Shown here: positions 1 through 8,821 of the stretch, piece after piece | Layout of the letters: each line of letters opens with the position of its first letter | How positions within the stretch are numbered: position 1 is the stretch's first letter | DNA from: Hyphomicrobium facile | GTDB taxonomy: Bacteria > Pseudomonadota > Alphaproteobacteria > Rhizobiales > Hyphomicrobiaceae | Reading direction: 5' to 3' | Length of the DNA: 64,000 bases | NCBI RefSeq assembly: GCF_900116175.1 | Contig: NZ_FPCH01000003.1 | Location: 62,001 to 126,000 of the forward strand | Position numbers and translations under genes: made by a program | The notes under the pieces: generated by a model | Databases searched by the model: none | Seen by the model: the letters and a program-made list of their open reading frames with translations, nothing else | Told to the model about the DNA's origin: nothing

Positions 1-1080
1 CCATTAGATGCGTATTTCTCAGCGTCGAAGCTCGCTTGGATCATCAACACGCTTCCGGCGGCGAAGGCCGCACTCGACGCCGGACATCTGCGGCTCGGTA
101 CGACGGATGCATTCTTTCTCGACCGCCTGACCGGTACCTTCGCGACCGACGTCACGACAGCCTCACGCACGTCCTTGATGGATCTCGAGACGGGACAGTG
201 GGACGAAGAGCTTTGCCAGCTCTTCGGCGTTCCGATGTCGTGCCTGCCGAAAATCCTGCCAACCGTTGCGGATTACGGGCGCGTTGACGGCGTGCCGATT
301 ACCGCGGCCGTCGTCGATCAGCAGGCGGCCCTCTTCGGTCATGGATGCCGCAAACCCGGCGATGCCAAGATCACCTTCGGCACCGGCGCATTCGCGCTGA
401 CGGTCACGGGCGACAAGATCGCACGCGCGCCGAATAAAGGTTTGCTGCCGACGGTCGCCTGGTCGATCGATGGCCAAATGACCTACGCGGTCGACGGCGG
501 GGTCTATGACGCCGGTTCGGCAATCGAATGGGCGCGCCGCATCGGTCTCGTGTCGGATCTAACCGCGGATCTCGATTGGTTCGACGGTGCGCCCGCTATC
601 GAGCGCGGCGTCGTCTTCGTGCCGGCGCTTTCGGGGCTTGCCTGTCCGCATTGGGATCGGACGGCCGCGTCGCTTTTCCTCGGGATGTCGGCTGCGACGA
701 CGCGGGCCGATCTCTGTCAGGCATTGCTCGAAGGGATTGCGCTCAGCGCCGCCGATGTCGTCGGGGCCATGGACGCGCATGTTGCGATTGGCCGTTCGAT
801 TGCCATCGACGGCGGCCTCGCCCGTAGCCGGTATTTCGCGCAGTTCCTTGCAGACATGATCGGCCGCGACGTTCTCGCGACGAGCTTCGATGAGAGAACG
901 GCATTCGGCACGGCGTCGCTTGCCGCGCTCGGCGCCGGCTTTGCATTGCCTGAGCCCGAAACCGTCTCGCGGACGTTTTCGCCGCGCGGCGGGGATAATG
1001 GCAAGATACGCGCACGCTTCAGCGAGGCCGTATCACGGGCCAAGGGCTGGCGGGATCACGGCGGACAGCAAGCCGACTAA
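1..1080 (+). CDS. FGGY-family carbohydrate kinase, glycerol-kinase-like (5' truncated by window edge)
   Basis: The reading frame is already open at base 1, so the N-terminal sugar-binding lobe lies outside the window. What remains matches glycerol kinase-type FGGY kinases: a GTTDAFFLDRLTG segment with TDVTTASRT after it, DQQAALFGHGC, then the second ATPase-like lobe with the phosphate-binding GTGAFALTV turn and the adenosine-binding IDGGLARS motif near the C-terminus. The family transfers the ATP gamma-phosphate to glycerol or a related polyol in the cytoplasm. The glycerol assignment is by overall resemblance; divergence from classical GlpK leaves other polyols possible. The next gene starts 70 bases downstream and is unrelated in function. 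Confidence 0.85.
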   Translation, partial: PLDAYFSASKLAWIINTLPAAKAALDAGHLRLGTTDAFFLDRLTGTFATDVTTASRTSLMDLETGQWDEELCQLFGVPMSCLPKILPTVADYGRVDGVPITAAVVDQQAALFGHGCRKPGDAKITFGTGAFALTVTGDKIARAPNKGLLPTVAWSIDGQMTYAVDGGVYDAGSAIEWARRIGLVSDLTADLDWFDGAPAIERGVVFVPALSGLACPHWDRTAASLFLGMSAATTRADLCQALLEGIALSAADVVGAMDAHVAIGRSIAIDGGLARSRYFAQFLADMIGRDVLATSFDERTAFGTASLAALGAGFALPEPETVSRTFSPRGGDNGKIRARFSEAVSRAKGWRDHGGQQAD

Positions 1081-1150
1081 AAGGTCGCCCGTGGGCGAGC
1101 TGACATTGGGACCCTCCGCACCTACATGATGCGGGAGGCCGGAGGTTCCA

Positions 1151-2170
1151 ATGGTTCCACTTTCCATACTCGATCTCGTTCGCGTCACCGAAGACACCGA
1201 TGCGCGCGGCGCTCTCGATAACGCGCGCGACCTCGCCGCGCATGCCGAAATCTGGGGCTATCGCCGCTTCTGGGTCGCCGAGCATCACAACATGCCGGGG
1301 ATCGCCAGCGCCGCGACTTCGATCGCCATCGCGCACATTGCCGCCGGATCGAAGTCCATTCGCGTCGGCGCGGGCGGCATCATGCTGCCCAATCACGCGC
1401 CGCTCATCATCGCCGAGCAGTTCGGCACCCTCGCGCGGCTTTTTCCCGGCCGCATCGATCTCGGCGTCGGCCGCGCGCCCGGCACCGACCAGCTGACGGT
1501 GCAGGCGTTGAGGCGGCAACCGACGGCCGCCGATACGTTCCCGCGCGACGTGCTCGAGTTGCAGGCCTACTTCGAACCAGCGGCGCCTCACCAGCGTGTG
1601 CAGGCTGTGCCGGCGGCCGGAACGAAGGTGCCGATCTGGATCCTCGGATCGAGTACGTACGGAGCGCATCTCGCGGCGGAGCTTGGACTTCCCTACGCGT
1701 TCGCCTCTCACTTCGCGCCCGACCAACTGCTGGCCGCGCTCGACGTTTACCGTAGCCGCTTCAAGTCGTCGGAGCAGCTCGCGACGCCGCACGCGATGGT
1801 CGGCGTCAACATCATCGCCGCTGAAACCGACGGGGAAGCGCGGCGACTGGCGACGACGCAGCAGATGTCGTTCGCAAACATCTTTCGCGGGGCGCGGGGG
1901 CTGAGCCAACCGCCGATCGACGACATCGAAGCCTATTGGACGCCGCGCGAAAAGACGCAAGTTCTGCAGATGCTTCAGCGTTCCATCGTCGGTTCGCCGG
2001 AAACAGTCCGCACCGGGATCAATGCGCTCATTGACGAAACCGCTGCCGACGAGATTATGATCGTATCCGATGTTTATGATCATAACGCGCGGTTGCGCTC
2101 GTTCGAGCTTATCGCGGCCGTACACGAAACCAGCGGCAAAGAACGCATGTCGACGGAGACCTGTCCTTGA
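1151..2170 (+). CDS. LLM-class flavin-dependent oxidoreductase (luciferase-like monooxygenase, YhbW/MsnO8 type)
   Basis: A 339-residue single-domain bacterial luciferase-like protein. The N-terminal SILDLV strand, the WVAEHH motif at about residue 40, [15 protein letters not shown] and [14 protein letters not shown] are signature segments of the F420/FMN-using TIM-barrel family, in particular the YhbW-like branch. It probably uses reduced FMN and oxygen on an unknown substrate in the cytoplasm. The ATG at 1151 follows a GGAGG-rich stretch. Its TGA overlaps the TTG start of the next gene, so the two are likely translationally coupled. The substrate cannot be told from sequence. Confidence 0.9.
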   Translation: MVPLSILDLVRVTEDTDARGALDNARDLAAHAEIWGYRRFWVAEHHNMPGIASAATSIAIAHIAAGSKSIRVGAGGIMLPNHAPLIIAEQFGTLARLFPGRIDLGVGRAPGTDQLTVQALRRQPTAADTFPRDVLELQAYFEPAAPHQRVQAVPAAGTKVPIWILGSSTYGAHLAAELGLPYAFASHFAPDQLLAALDVYRSRFKSSEQLATPHAMVGVNIIAAETDGEARRLATTQQMSFANIFRGARGLSQPPIDDIEAYWTPREKTQVLQMLQRSIVGSPETVRTGINALIDETAADEIMIVSDVYDHNARLRSFELIAAVHETSGKERMSTETCP

Positions 2171-2838
2171 GCAACGACCAAAGCGAGCCGCCTCCGAGCG
2201 CCAGCAAGCTTACGCGGACCAAGCAACGCTGGGCACGGGAAGGACGCTTCCTTACGGGAAGGACGGCGCGTGCAGAATCGGAGCGGCTGCCTCCGGGCCA
2301 GCATCTGGTTTGCGATTGGCCCGTGCTCGATCTCGGCGAGCAACCCGCGATTGCTCTCGACGCCTGGAACCTCGTGATCGACGGCGCGGTCGATCATCCT
2401 GTGACGCTCGATTGGGCTGCATTTCAGAGCGAGCCTCAAACGGATAAGACCTCGGATATTCATTGCGTGACGACTTGGTCGCGATACGACAACCGCTGGA
2501 CCGGCGTCGCGACACGAGATCTGCTCGACCTCGTCCTGCCGAACGCCGCCGCCCGCTTCGTCGTTCTGCACAGTTATGATCGCTATACGACCAATATAAC
2601 GCTCGAAGACTTCGCGTCCGACGACGCGGTCGTGGCGCACACCTGGGAAGGAAAGCCGCTGACCCGAGAACATGGCGGGCCCGTCCGCCTGGTAGTGCCA
2701 CACCTTTATTTCTGGAAAAGCGCGAAGTGGCTGAAGCGGATCGAGTTCACGGCTGAGGACGCGCAGGGGTTCTGGGAAGTCAACGGCTATCACAACCGCG
2801 CGGACCCTTGGCTGGAACAGCGCTATTCCGACGATTGA
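2167..2838 (+). CDS. sulfite oxidase-like molybdopterin-dependent oxidoreductase (COG2041, cytoplasmic)
   Basis: This 223-residue protein has only the molybdopterin-binding fold of the sulfite oxidase/YedY superfamily. The [13 protein letters not shown] segment (about residues 98-110) carries the cysteine that ligates molybdenum in the family, followed by GVATRDLL. There is no Tat or Sec signal and no haem domain, unlike YedY (MsrP) or SorA, so it is probably soluble and cytoplasmic. The TTG start overlaps the preceding stop by four bases (TTGA), coupling it to the flavin monooxygenase; the pair may act on one substrate, which is inference. The nearby mobA, mobB and moaA genes supply the cofactor type it would need. 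Confidence 0.85.
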   Translation: MSNDQSEPPPSASKLTRTKQRWAREGRFLTGRTARAESERLPPGQHLVCDWPVLDLGEQPAIALDAWNLVIDGAVDHPVTLDWAAFQSEPQTDKTSDIHCVTTWSRYDNRWTGVATRDLLDLVLPNAAARFVVLHSYDRYTTNITLEDFASDDAVVAHTWEGKPLTREHGGPVRLVVPHLYFWKSAKWLKRIEFTAEDAQGFWEVNGYHNRADPWLEQRYSDD

Positions 2839-3044
2839 GCTATTCCGGGCGATTGAAGCAGCGGCTTCAAGTGCTGCTCAATTGGTTAACATCCGGGGGA
2901 TGAATTGCCACTCATGGCGGGATGAGCGAGCGCGAATGCGTTTGGCTCGCGGCGCAGAATGAGGGCATAACTTCTGCCATCGTTTCGGCGGAGCGTTCAC
3001 GCTAAGGTCGAATCTTATCGCGGGGCAATTAAAAAGGGGGTCGA

Positions 3045-5009
3045 TTGTTTCCCCATCGACGTTTTTTCGGCATCGCGCCGGCAATTTTGCCGATAGCGAT
3101 TGCGTTTCTCTCCTTGGTCGTGCCGGCAGCCGATGCGCAGGCAAAGGACGCTCAGGACGATTGTGAAAGCGCCATCGGCCTGTCGGTGCTCGCTTCGCCC
3201 GTCACGCCGTGGAAAGGCGCGCCCTTGCGGGTCATCTTCACGTCGGAAAAACCGATCACGGCGGAGTTCTCGCTCGCCGGTCCCGATGGCGCGGTCGCGG
3301 TCAAGTCCGGCGAGCGTCATGGCGGGCCGCCGTATTTCTGGTTCGCCGAAGTGGCGTCGCCCGCTGCCGGAACTTGGCACGCCAAGCTCACGCGCGATGG
3401 CGGCGACGCGAACTGCGCGACGATCACCCGCGAGATTACCGTCGGCAAAACCGCTTCGGCACCCATCAAGGCTACGAACAAAGGCGTTTGGCCCGTCAGG
3501 GGTGCCTGGAACCGGTCGACGGAAGACCTCTATTCGGCGTGGATCGAGAAGCTGTTCGATGCGCCGGTCGAGCAGGAACTGTCATGGCCGGCTTTGCACG
3601 AAGTGCTGCGCGATAAATCGCGCAACTTCCTATTCAACCATCTGGGTCTCGATGAGGACTCTAAAAAGCTCGTCTTGAAGCCGGACTGCGCCGACCTTCC
3701 GTACTTCCTGCGCGCCTATTTTGCATTCAAGACCGGATTGCCGTTCGGATACTCGAAGTGCACTCGCGGCGGCGGCGGTAAGGCGCCCCGGTGTCCGCAG
3801 TGGTTCAACATTCAGCGGGAAGAATCCGCCCCGGCCTCCGATCAAAATGATGCGCAGGCCGGCCCAGGTTCGCTCTTCGGAGTGTTCGGTAATGCGGCCG
3901 CGCAAACGGCACCTTCCCGGGCTTCGTCGCGGCCCCCAGGCCTTGTGCCGGGGTTTGGCTATTATTTGCGAACAACGGTCGCTAATGGGGTTCATTCGGG
4001 TTCCGGCCGCACGGCTGCGGACGACGACAACACCGATTATTATCCCGTCCCGCTCACGGCGGAGACGCTTCGTCCGGGTACGATCTACGCCGATCCCTAC
4101 GGGCACGTATTGGTACTCGTGAAGCGGATCGCGCAGACGAATGATTCCGCTGGGGTTTTCCTGGCCGTCGATGGCCAGCCCGACGGGACTGTCGCCCGCA
4201 AGCGATTCTGGCGCGGAAATTTCCTCTTTGCACAGAACCCTTCTCTCGGAAGCCCCGGCTTCAAGCGCTTCCGGCCTGTCGTGGCGGATGCAAACGGCGG
4301 CCTCCGGCGTCTGGCCAACGCCGAAATTTCGAAGGATCCCCAGTACGGCGACTTCTCCCTCGAACAATCGAAGCTCGGCGTCGAAGACTTTTACGATCGG
4401 ATGGACGATGTGATGTCGCCGGAACCGCTCGATCCTTTGCGCGCGATGAAGGAGACGATCACGGCTCTCGAAGAGCAGATCAAGACCCGCGTCACCTCCG
4501 TCGAGAACGGCCGCAAGTATCAGAACGGCGGGGGCGCGGAGGTCGCTATTCCGGCCGGCGCATCGATCTTTGAGACGACCGGAGCATGGGAGGATTACTC
4601 GACCCCTTCCCGGGATCTCAGGTTGCTTATCGCAATCGACGTCGTGCGCGGTTTTCCTGACCGCGTCGCGCGGCGGGCGGACCGTTATGCAATGCCCAAG
4701 GATAAGAGCCCCTCAGAGGTTAAGGGCGAACTGGAGAGCGTGCTCGCAGCTGAACTGGCGGCACGGAAGTTCTCCTATCCGCGCAGTGACGGCTCGACTT
4801 GGACGCTTGCCATGAAGGACGTCATCGACCGCGCCGCCGATCTGGAGATGGCCTACAACGTCAACGATTGCGTCGAGCTTAGATGGGGCGCGCCGCAGCA
4901 GAGCGACGAGGCTTCTACTTGCAAGCGTCGCGCGTCCTCGGCACAGCGGGCCAAGATGGCGGAGTATCGCGCGTGGTTTCACGACCGGCGCCGCCCCGCG
5001 CGCGAATAG
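3045..5009 (+). CDS. large secreted protein, possible NlpC/P60- or papain-like fold; function unknown
   Basis: A 654-residue protein with a Sec signal (hydrophobic segment at about residues 11-28, cleavage likely near AADAQA). The TTG start is chosen because a strong AAAAAGGGGG ribosome site lies just upstream (3031-3040). After a beta-rich domain at about 40-145, a segment with DCADLPYFLRAYFAF and later YADPYGHVLVLV has the Cys...His spacing pattern of permuted papain-like enzymes, where Cys starts a helix and His starts a strand. This is my inference, not a family match. Between them is a long proline/serine-rich insert. The C-terminal 250 residues are helical and charged. It has no obvious operon partner. 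Confidence 0.75.
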   Translation: MFPHRRFFGIAPAILPIAIAFLSLVVPAADAQAKDAQDDCESAIGLSVLASPVTPWKGAPLRVIFTSEKPITAEFSLAGPDGAVAVKSGERHGGPPYFWFAEVASPAAGTWHAKLTRDGGDANCATITREITVGKTASAPIKATNKGVWPVRGAWNRSTEDLYSAWIEKLFDAPVEQELSWPALHEVLRDKSRNFLFNHLGLDEDSKKLVLKPDCADLPYFLRAYFAFKTGLPFGYSKCTRGGGGKAPRCPQWFNIQREESAPASDQNDAQAGPGSLFGVFGNAAAQTAPSRASSRPPGLVPGFGYYLRTTVANGVHSGSGRTAADDDNTDYYPVPLTAETLRPGTIYADPYGHVLVLVKRIAQTNDSAGVFLAVDGQPDGTVARKRFWRGNFLFAQNPSLGSPGFKRFRPVVADANGGLRRLANAEISKDPQYGDFSLEQSKLGVEDFYDRMDDVMSPEPLDPLRAMKETITALEEQIKTRVTSVENGRKYQNGGGAEVAIPAGASIFETTGAWEDYSTPSRDLRLLIAIDVVRGFPDRVARRADRYAMPKDKSPSEVKGELESVLAAELAARKFSYPRSDGSTWTLAMKDVIDRAADLEMAYNVNDCVELRWGAPQQSDEASTCKRRASSAQRAKMAEYRAWFHDRRRPARE

Positions 5010-5085
5010 CTGTACTTTCTCGGCGATTCATAAGGGCAGAAGAGACGAAATCATCTGCGGATATTACGTCTCGTATACATGAAAA

Positions 5086-5128
5086 GACCCCGACGATTTA
5101 ACGGCAATATTGCCGGGTCGACGGGGTC
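5086..5128. repeat. nested inverted repeat, possible terminator of the secreted-protein gene
   Basis: Outer arms GACCCCGACGA (5086-5096) and TCGACGGGGTC (5118-5128) pair at 10 of 11 positions. Inside them sits a perfect 14-base palindrome CGGCAATATTGCCG (5102-5115). The structure lies 76 bases after the stop of the upstream gene and has no following T-run, so it could be a factor-assisted terminator or a protein-binding palindrome. Confidence 0.5.
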
Positions 5129-5725
5129 AGTTGAAGATTGATAAAATTAATAGGTAAGAAAAAATGATTTCTGCAACATGCTGCGCAGTGTACTGAATAA
5201 TCGCCCCTCTTGCTAGGGCGCAGAACTCTCAAATGAGCCGTGGATGCTGAGGCTTTGCGTCATGAATACCCGCGCAGTTGCTGCACATCTTTGCGAAGAT
5301 CCGGAATGATGTCTTGGGAAATGCAGCACAATAACTCGGCCGCTATATCGGCTTTCGCGATATCCCAAAAAGCGGAAAAAGCCCGAAAAAAAATTTGTGA
5401 CTTAGGCTGATTGGGCGAAGGTTTTCAACCGAATTGATCAGTCCGCAGAAATATGCATTAGGACAACATTGGCGATAACCGGAGCGCACTATTGCTCGAC
5501 AGAAATCAAAGCTTCACTCTGGCGCGCCGGCTCGTGCAGAGCTTCGCTCATCTTCGCGAAGATTAGAGAGACGATTGCGCGTGGTGAGGCGATCACCTGA
5601 CGAGCCCCAACCCACCAACTTCCCGTGTCACAGTCAACGACCCGATGACAAGGATCGCGAGGCACGAAACCGCGCTTGGAGCGCTCGCGTCTCACCGCAA
5701 ATAGTGTCGCTGATTGTGGTGACGC
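5129..5725. other. gene-poor, AT-richer intergenic stretch
   Basis: About 600 bases with no convincing gene. The first 300 bases are clearly more AT-rich than the neighbourhood, with A-runs such as those near 5155-5165 and 5388-5395. They contain three GCTGC/GCAGC-type motifs (near 5180, 5276 and 5323). Short open frames here lack ribosome sites and protein-like composition. A regulatory RNA or a decayed gene is possible, but nothing specific can be supported. Confidence 0.4.
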
Positions 5726-5863
5726 TTATTCGGAGCTGCTCAGAACTTTCCGATCAGCGCGATGATTGCGGTTCGTGACGAAGACCACCAAACCGGTACC
5801 GAGAGCGCCCAACACAAGAAGGGCCTCAACTGCGAAAATCATCGTGTAGGCTGAATCGGGCAT
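5726..5863 (-). CDS. 45-residue single-span membrane protein, unknown
   Basis: Reading the minus strand from ATG at 5863 gives a 45-codon frame ending in TAA. The product begins MPDSAYTMIFAVEALLVLG, has one hydrophobic span at about residues 8-29 and a basic, hydrophilic tail (NRNHRADRKV). A GAGGAAGC ribosome site lies 4-11 bases upstream. The pattern of periplasmic or short N-terminus, one helix and a positively charged tail is that of a type III or N-out small membrane protein. No family is recognised. It stands alone, 270 bases downstream of the PfkB kinase gene on the same strand, and is too far away for coupling to be assumed. Confidence 0.6.
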   Translation of the reverse strand: MPDSAYTMIFAVEALLVLGALGTGLVVFVTNRNHRADRKVLSSSE

Positions 5864-6136
5864 TGTGCTTCCTCTTAATTTTTATCTGCTCATGAAACGC
5901 TGTTCCCTCGGAAAAATCCACTCAAGTCTACGCAAATTGGCATTTCTTTTTCGAATGCGCGCTGCACTGCACAAAGCCATCCCCAAGCGATAGACTCCGG
6001 CTGAGATGGTATTTTGTCGAACGATCGCATGAGCTTGTGATCGTCCTTACGCACGCAAACTACGGGTCGCTCAGAAGCGATCCTCCCGCGGCGCAACCGG
6101 CCGTCTAACCCGTTTTAGGCAAATATCCCGATTGCA

Positions 6137-7042
6137 CTAATGAGTTTCGAGGAACTGCTCGAGTTCGGTTCGAGTGGGGAGAGCAGCCCGAGCGCCAAGC
6201 CCCTTGCAACTGATCGCAGCGACGGCGGATGCGATGCGTGCGCACTCCGCATCCTTCACGCCTTCTGAGATCGCCCATGCAAACGCGCCGTGAAACGCGT
6301 CGCCAGCGCCTGTCGTGTCGACCACTTCGACCGGGAACGCGGCTTGGCGGCAGATCTCTCCGCTGCCGGTCATCCAAAGATAGCCGTTTACGCCCAACGT
6401 TACGCCGGCATGGCGAATGCCGGATTGAACCAGCGTTGCCAGGCGCTCCTCGTCGCTGGCGCCCTTCACGAATTGCCTGAAGGCCGGCGCGGAGAAGATC
6501 GCGTAGTCGGCGAGCCCAAGGACGTTCGAAAGCAGTTGCCCGCTGTTCAAATCAATATCGAGGACGGTTGGCACGTTGTGAGCGCGGGCGGCTCCGAAGG
6601 CGGCAACGGTTCCTTCAAGCCAGGTCAAGTCGCTCGAGACGGCACCCGCATTCGCAATATCGGCAATTGGAAGCCAATCGGCGGCGAGAGGGAAATCATG
6701 ATCGTCCTCGCTGATGACGAGGCGCTCTCCGTTACGATCAACGATGACCGCAGCAGTCGCCGATGAAACGCCGGCGCACGTGCGGACGTGTGCCGTGTCG
6801 ACACCCACGGCATCGAGCTGCTGGCGAATTATCTCGCCGGAAGGATCGTCGCCGATGCGCGCCCAGAGTGAGACGCTGGCACCGAGACGCGCGATTGCGG
6901 CTGCGGCGTTCGCCGCCATGCCGCCTCCGCTCGCGACGTGAGCGAGGGCGCGGATTTTCGTAGGCGATGATGGAAACGCCTCTATCCGATAAACGTAATC
7001 GAGTGCGGCGTGGCCGACCGCGATGATGTGCTTTCCGGGCAT
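6137..7042 (-). CDS. PfkB-family (ribokinase-like) carbohydrate kinase
   Basis: A cytoplasmic kinase of the ribokinase/PfkB fold, about 301 residues from the chosen ATG at 7042 (MPGKHIIAVGHAALD). It shows the first PfkB signature region (GGGMAANAAAAIARLGA, about 38-54) and the second signature with the anion hole and catalytic Asp (DTTGAGDAFHGAFAWA). An upstream ATG at 7105 would add 21 residues overlapping cbpM and not resembling the family, so it was not used. It phosphorylates a sugar, sugar acid or nucleoside; the substrate is not evident. It lies just after cbpM on the same strand (25-base gap), so may be co-transcribed with the chaperone pair. Confidence 0.9.
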   Translation of the reverse strand: MPGKHIIAVGHAALDYVYRIEAFPSSPTKIRALAHVASGGGMAANAAAAIARLGASVSLWARIGDDPSGEIIRQQLDAVGVDTAHVRTCAGVSSATAAVIVDRNGERLVISEDDHDFPLAADWLPIADIANAGAVSSDLTWLEGTVAAFGAARAHNVPTVLDIDLNSGQLLSNVLGLADYAIFSAPAFRQFVKGASDEERLATLVQSGIRHAGVTLGVNGYLWMTGSGEICRQAAFPVEVVDTTGAGDAFHGAFAWAISEGVKDAECARIASAVAAISCKGLGARAALPTRTELEQFLETH

Positions 7043-7067
7043 GAAGCTTTCGCGCGTGTGGACGACT

Positions 7068-7430
7068 TCAGGGCAGCGGAGGACGCTCGTCCGGCTGTTC
7101 GGCAAGAGAGCTTCGCGCGCTCGCGAGAACGTTCAGACGAGCATGCAGCCGCTCGATCTCGTTCAGGAGATCGAAGACGAGCGCAATGCCGGCGGGATTT
7201 AGTCCCAGGTCCCGGTCGAAGCGTTTCGCCTTCGCGGCAAGGACGACGCTCAGGCTCGAAAATCTCCATTCCGACGGGCTACGTCCCTCCGGCTCGATGA
7301 TCCCCTGCTCGACGAGTTCCGAAATCCACGCCACCTCAACATGGCAAGTTTGGCAGAGTTCTTCGAGTGAATAGACCGATGCCGAACCAATCATTTCAGC
7401 GGGCATGGGCTCGCGCTCTCCATTTGCCAT
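7068..7430 (-). CDS. cbpM: chaperone modulator CbpM (MerR-like)
   Basis: A 120-residue helical protein that begins with a MerR-like recognition module (YSLEELCQTCHVEVAWISELVEQG) followed by a helical coiled-coil half (ALVFDLLNEIERLHARL). CbpM binds the J-domain of CbpA and blocks its action on DnaK and DNA in E. coli. The gene follows cbpA by three bases on the same strand, which is the classical arrangement and the strongest support for the name. The N-terminal 15 residues are weakly conserved in type, so the start could be slightly internal (Met9 or Met13). Confidence 0.9.
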   Translation of the reverse strand: MANGEREPMPAEMIGSASVYSLEELCQTCHVEVAWISELVEQGIIEPEGRSPSEWRFSSLSVVLAAKAKRFDRDLGLNPAGIALVFDLLNEIERLHARLNVLASARSSLAEQPDERPPLP

Positions 7431-7433
7431 GTC

Positions 7434-8372
7434 TCAAACTCCCAGGCTGGCGCGCGGATCGAACGCCAACTCCTTCGCCATTTCCTCGTAAATCTGACGC
7501 GCCTTTTCGTTGGTTGCCGGCGGCCACACGATCTTCAGAACCGCATAGAGATCGCCGGGCGGCGTTGCCGGAATTCCGCGGCCTCTGACCCTCAGTTCGC
7601 GTCCATGCGCGGAGCCGGGCGGGACCTTCAGCATGATCGCGCCTCCGGGTGTCGGCATCTTCACGCTCGCGCCCAATGCGGCTTCCCAGGGGGCAACCGG
7701 AAGATCGAGGTAAAGGTCCTTGCCGACAACGCGATAACGCTGATCCGGCTTGAAGCGGATTTCGAGATAGAGATCGCCCGCAGGGCCGCCTCCCATTCCG
7801 GGGGAGCCTTGGCCTTTCAAGCGGATGCTCTGTCCTTCGGTGACGCCTTTCGGGATCTGCACGGTCAAATTTTTATCGCGCACAAGAACGTGGCCGCCTT
7901 CATCGAGTTCCGGCACGCGAAGCGTGATGGTGCGCGTGGCGCCTTCCAGCGCGTCCTGGAGATCGATGAGGATTTTCGCGTGATGATCCTCGCCCCGGGT
8001 GCGGAACGTCGTGTGCGTCCGGCCGTGATGTCGCTCGGCGCGCGCTCCGCCGAAAATCGATTCAAAAAAGTCGCTGAAGTCACCTGCGCCGGGTCTGCCT
8101 GAAAATTCGAATCCGGCATCCCAGTCCGGAGGCGGCCTGAACTCCTGCCCGGATTTATAATCTTTGCCGAGCTGATCATAGGCCGCGCGTTTCTCGGGAT
8201 CGCTCAAGACATCATTGGCTTCGCCGATCTCTTTGAACTTTGCTTCGGCACCATCCTCCTTGTTGACGTCGGGATGGAATTTTCGCGCGAGCTTGCGGTA
8301 TGCGCGCTTGATGTCGTCCTCGGTTGCATTGCGTTCCACGCCGAGGATTTTGTAATAGTCCTTGAATTCCAT
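7434..8372 (-). CDS. cbpA: curved DNA-binding protein CbpA, DnaJ-class co-chaperone
   Basis: A 312-residue J-protein. The N-terminal J-domain (about 4-70) has the invariant HPD in YRKLARKFHPD, followed by a Gly/Phe-containing linker and the two-part C-terminal substrate-binding domain (ILIDLQDALEGATRTI, GPAGDLYLEIRF, PTPGGAIMLKVPPGS). There is no zinc-finger region, which separates CbpA from DnaJ. It stimulates DnaK ATPase and can bind DNA. It heads the cbpA-cbpM pair, possibly with the PfkB kinase. A NUDIX gene ends 11 bases upstream on the same strand, suggesting one transcript through all four genes. Confidence 0.93.
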   Translation of the reverse strand: MEFKDYYKILGVERNATEDDIKRAYRKLARKFHPDVNKEDGAEAKFKEIGEANDVLSDPEKRAAYDQLGKDYKSGQEFRPPPDWDAGFEFSGRPGAGDFSDFFESIFGGARAERHHGRTHTTFRTRGEDHHAKILIDLQDALEGATRTITLRVPELDEGGHVLVRDKNLTVQIPKGVTEGQSIRLKGQGSPGMGGGPAGDLYLEIRFKPDQRYRVVGKDLYLDLPVAPWEAALGASVKMPTPGGAIMLKVPPGSAHGRELRVRGRGIPATPPGDLYAVLKIVWPPATNEKARQIYEEMAKELAFDPRASLGV

Positions 8373-8383
8373 GTGGGCTCACA

Positions 8384-8791
8384 TCATCGGATGAGGTTCA
8401 GCGCATCAGTGATAATTTCCCGGTGGTCGAAGGCGATTTCAACACCATCGAAGTCTTTTATCCAGACCACGGCTGCTGCGTCGTCGGCAGCCCTCGCTTC
8501 GCCACGCGCGTCATTCGTCAGGAAGGCTACCGAGCAGACGTGACCGCGAGGATCTCGATCGGGCCGTGAATAAACGCCGACGAGCGCGAGATTCATCGCG
8601 TCAAGCCCCGTTTCCTCCGCCAGTTCGCGTCGCGCCGCATCTTCGACCGCCTCACCAATTTCGACAAATCCCCCGGGAAGCGCCAGATAATCCTTGAAGG
8701 GCGGATTTTTCCGCCGGACCATAAGCACTCCGCGGTCCTGATCGACAACAACACAGTCCGCGGTCAGAGCAGGCGTTCGAGGAAGCGGCAT
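8384..8791 (-). CDS. NUDIX hydrolase, ADP-ribose pyrophosphatase-like
   Basis: About 135 residues from ATG at 8791. The NUDIX box is complete: GGFVEIGEAVEDAARRELAEETGL, giving the G-x5-E-x7-REUXEEXGU pattern that binds Mg2+ and cleaves nucleoside diphosphates linked to another group. The PxxRxPAL start and the VYSRPDRDPRGHVCSVAF segment resemble the ADP-ribose/NADH-type branch. An open frame continues 34 codons upstream, but that extension runs into the divergent NUDIX gene at 8822 and has no family resemblance, so the inner ATG is used. It is followed closely by cbpA on the same strand. Confidence 0.9.
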   Translation of the reverse strand: MPLPRTPALTADCVVVDQDRGVLMVRRKNPPFKDYLALPGGFVEIGEAVEDAARRELAEETGLDAMNLALVGVYSRPDRDPRGHVCSVAFLTNDARGEARAADDAAAVVWIKDFDGVEIAFDHREIITDALNLIR

Positions 8792-8821
8792 GGCGATCCT
8801 ATTTACGGCGAAAGCGACAAC

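Noticed and set aside
1019-2125. Long minus-strand frame opposite the flavin monooxygenase
   Set aside because: The sense strand has a well conserved luciferase-like protein; the antisense product is Arg-rich and unlike any family.
5890-6096. Minus-strand frame of 68 codons beside the small membrane-protein gene
   Set aside because: No clear ribosome site, mixed composition and no recognised similarity; kept out of the gene list.
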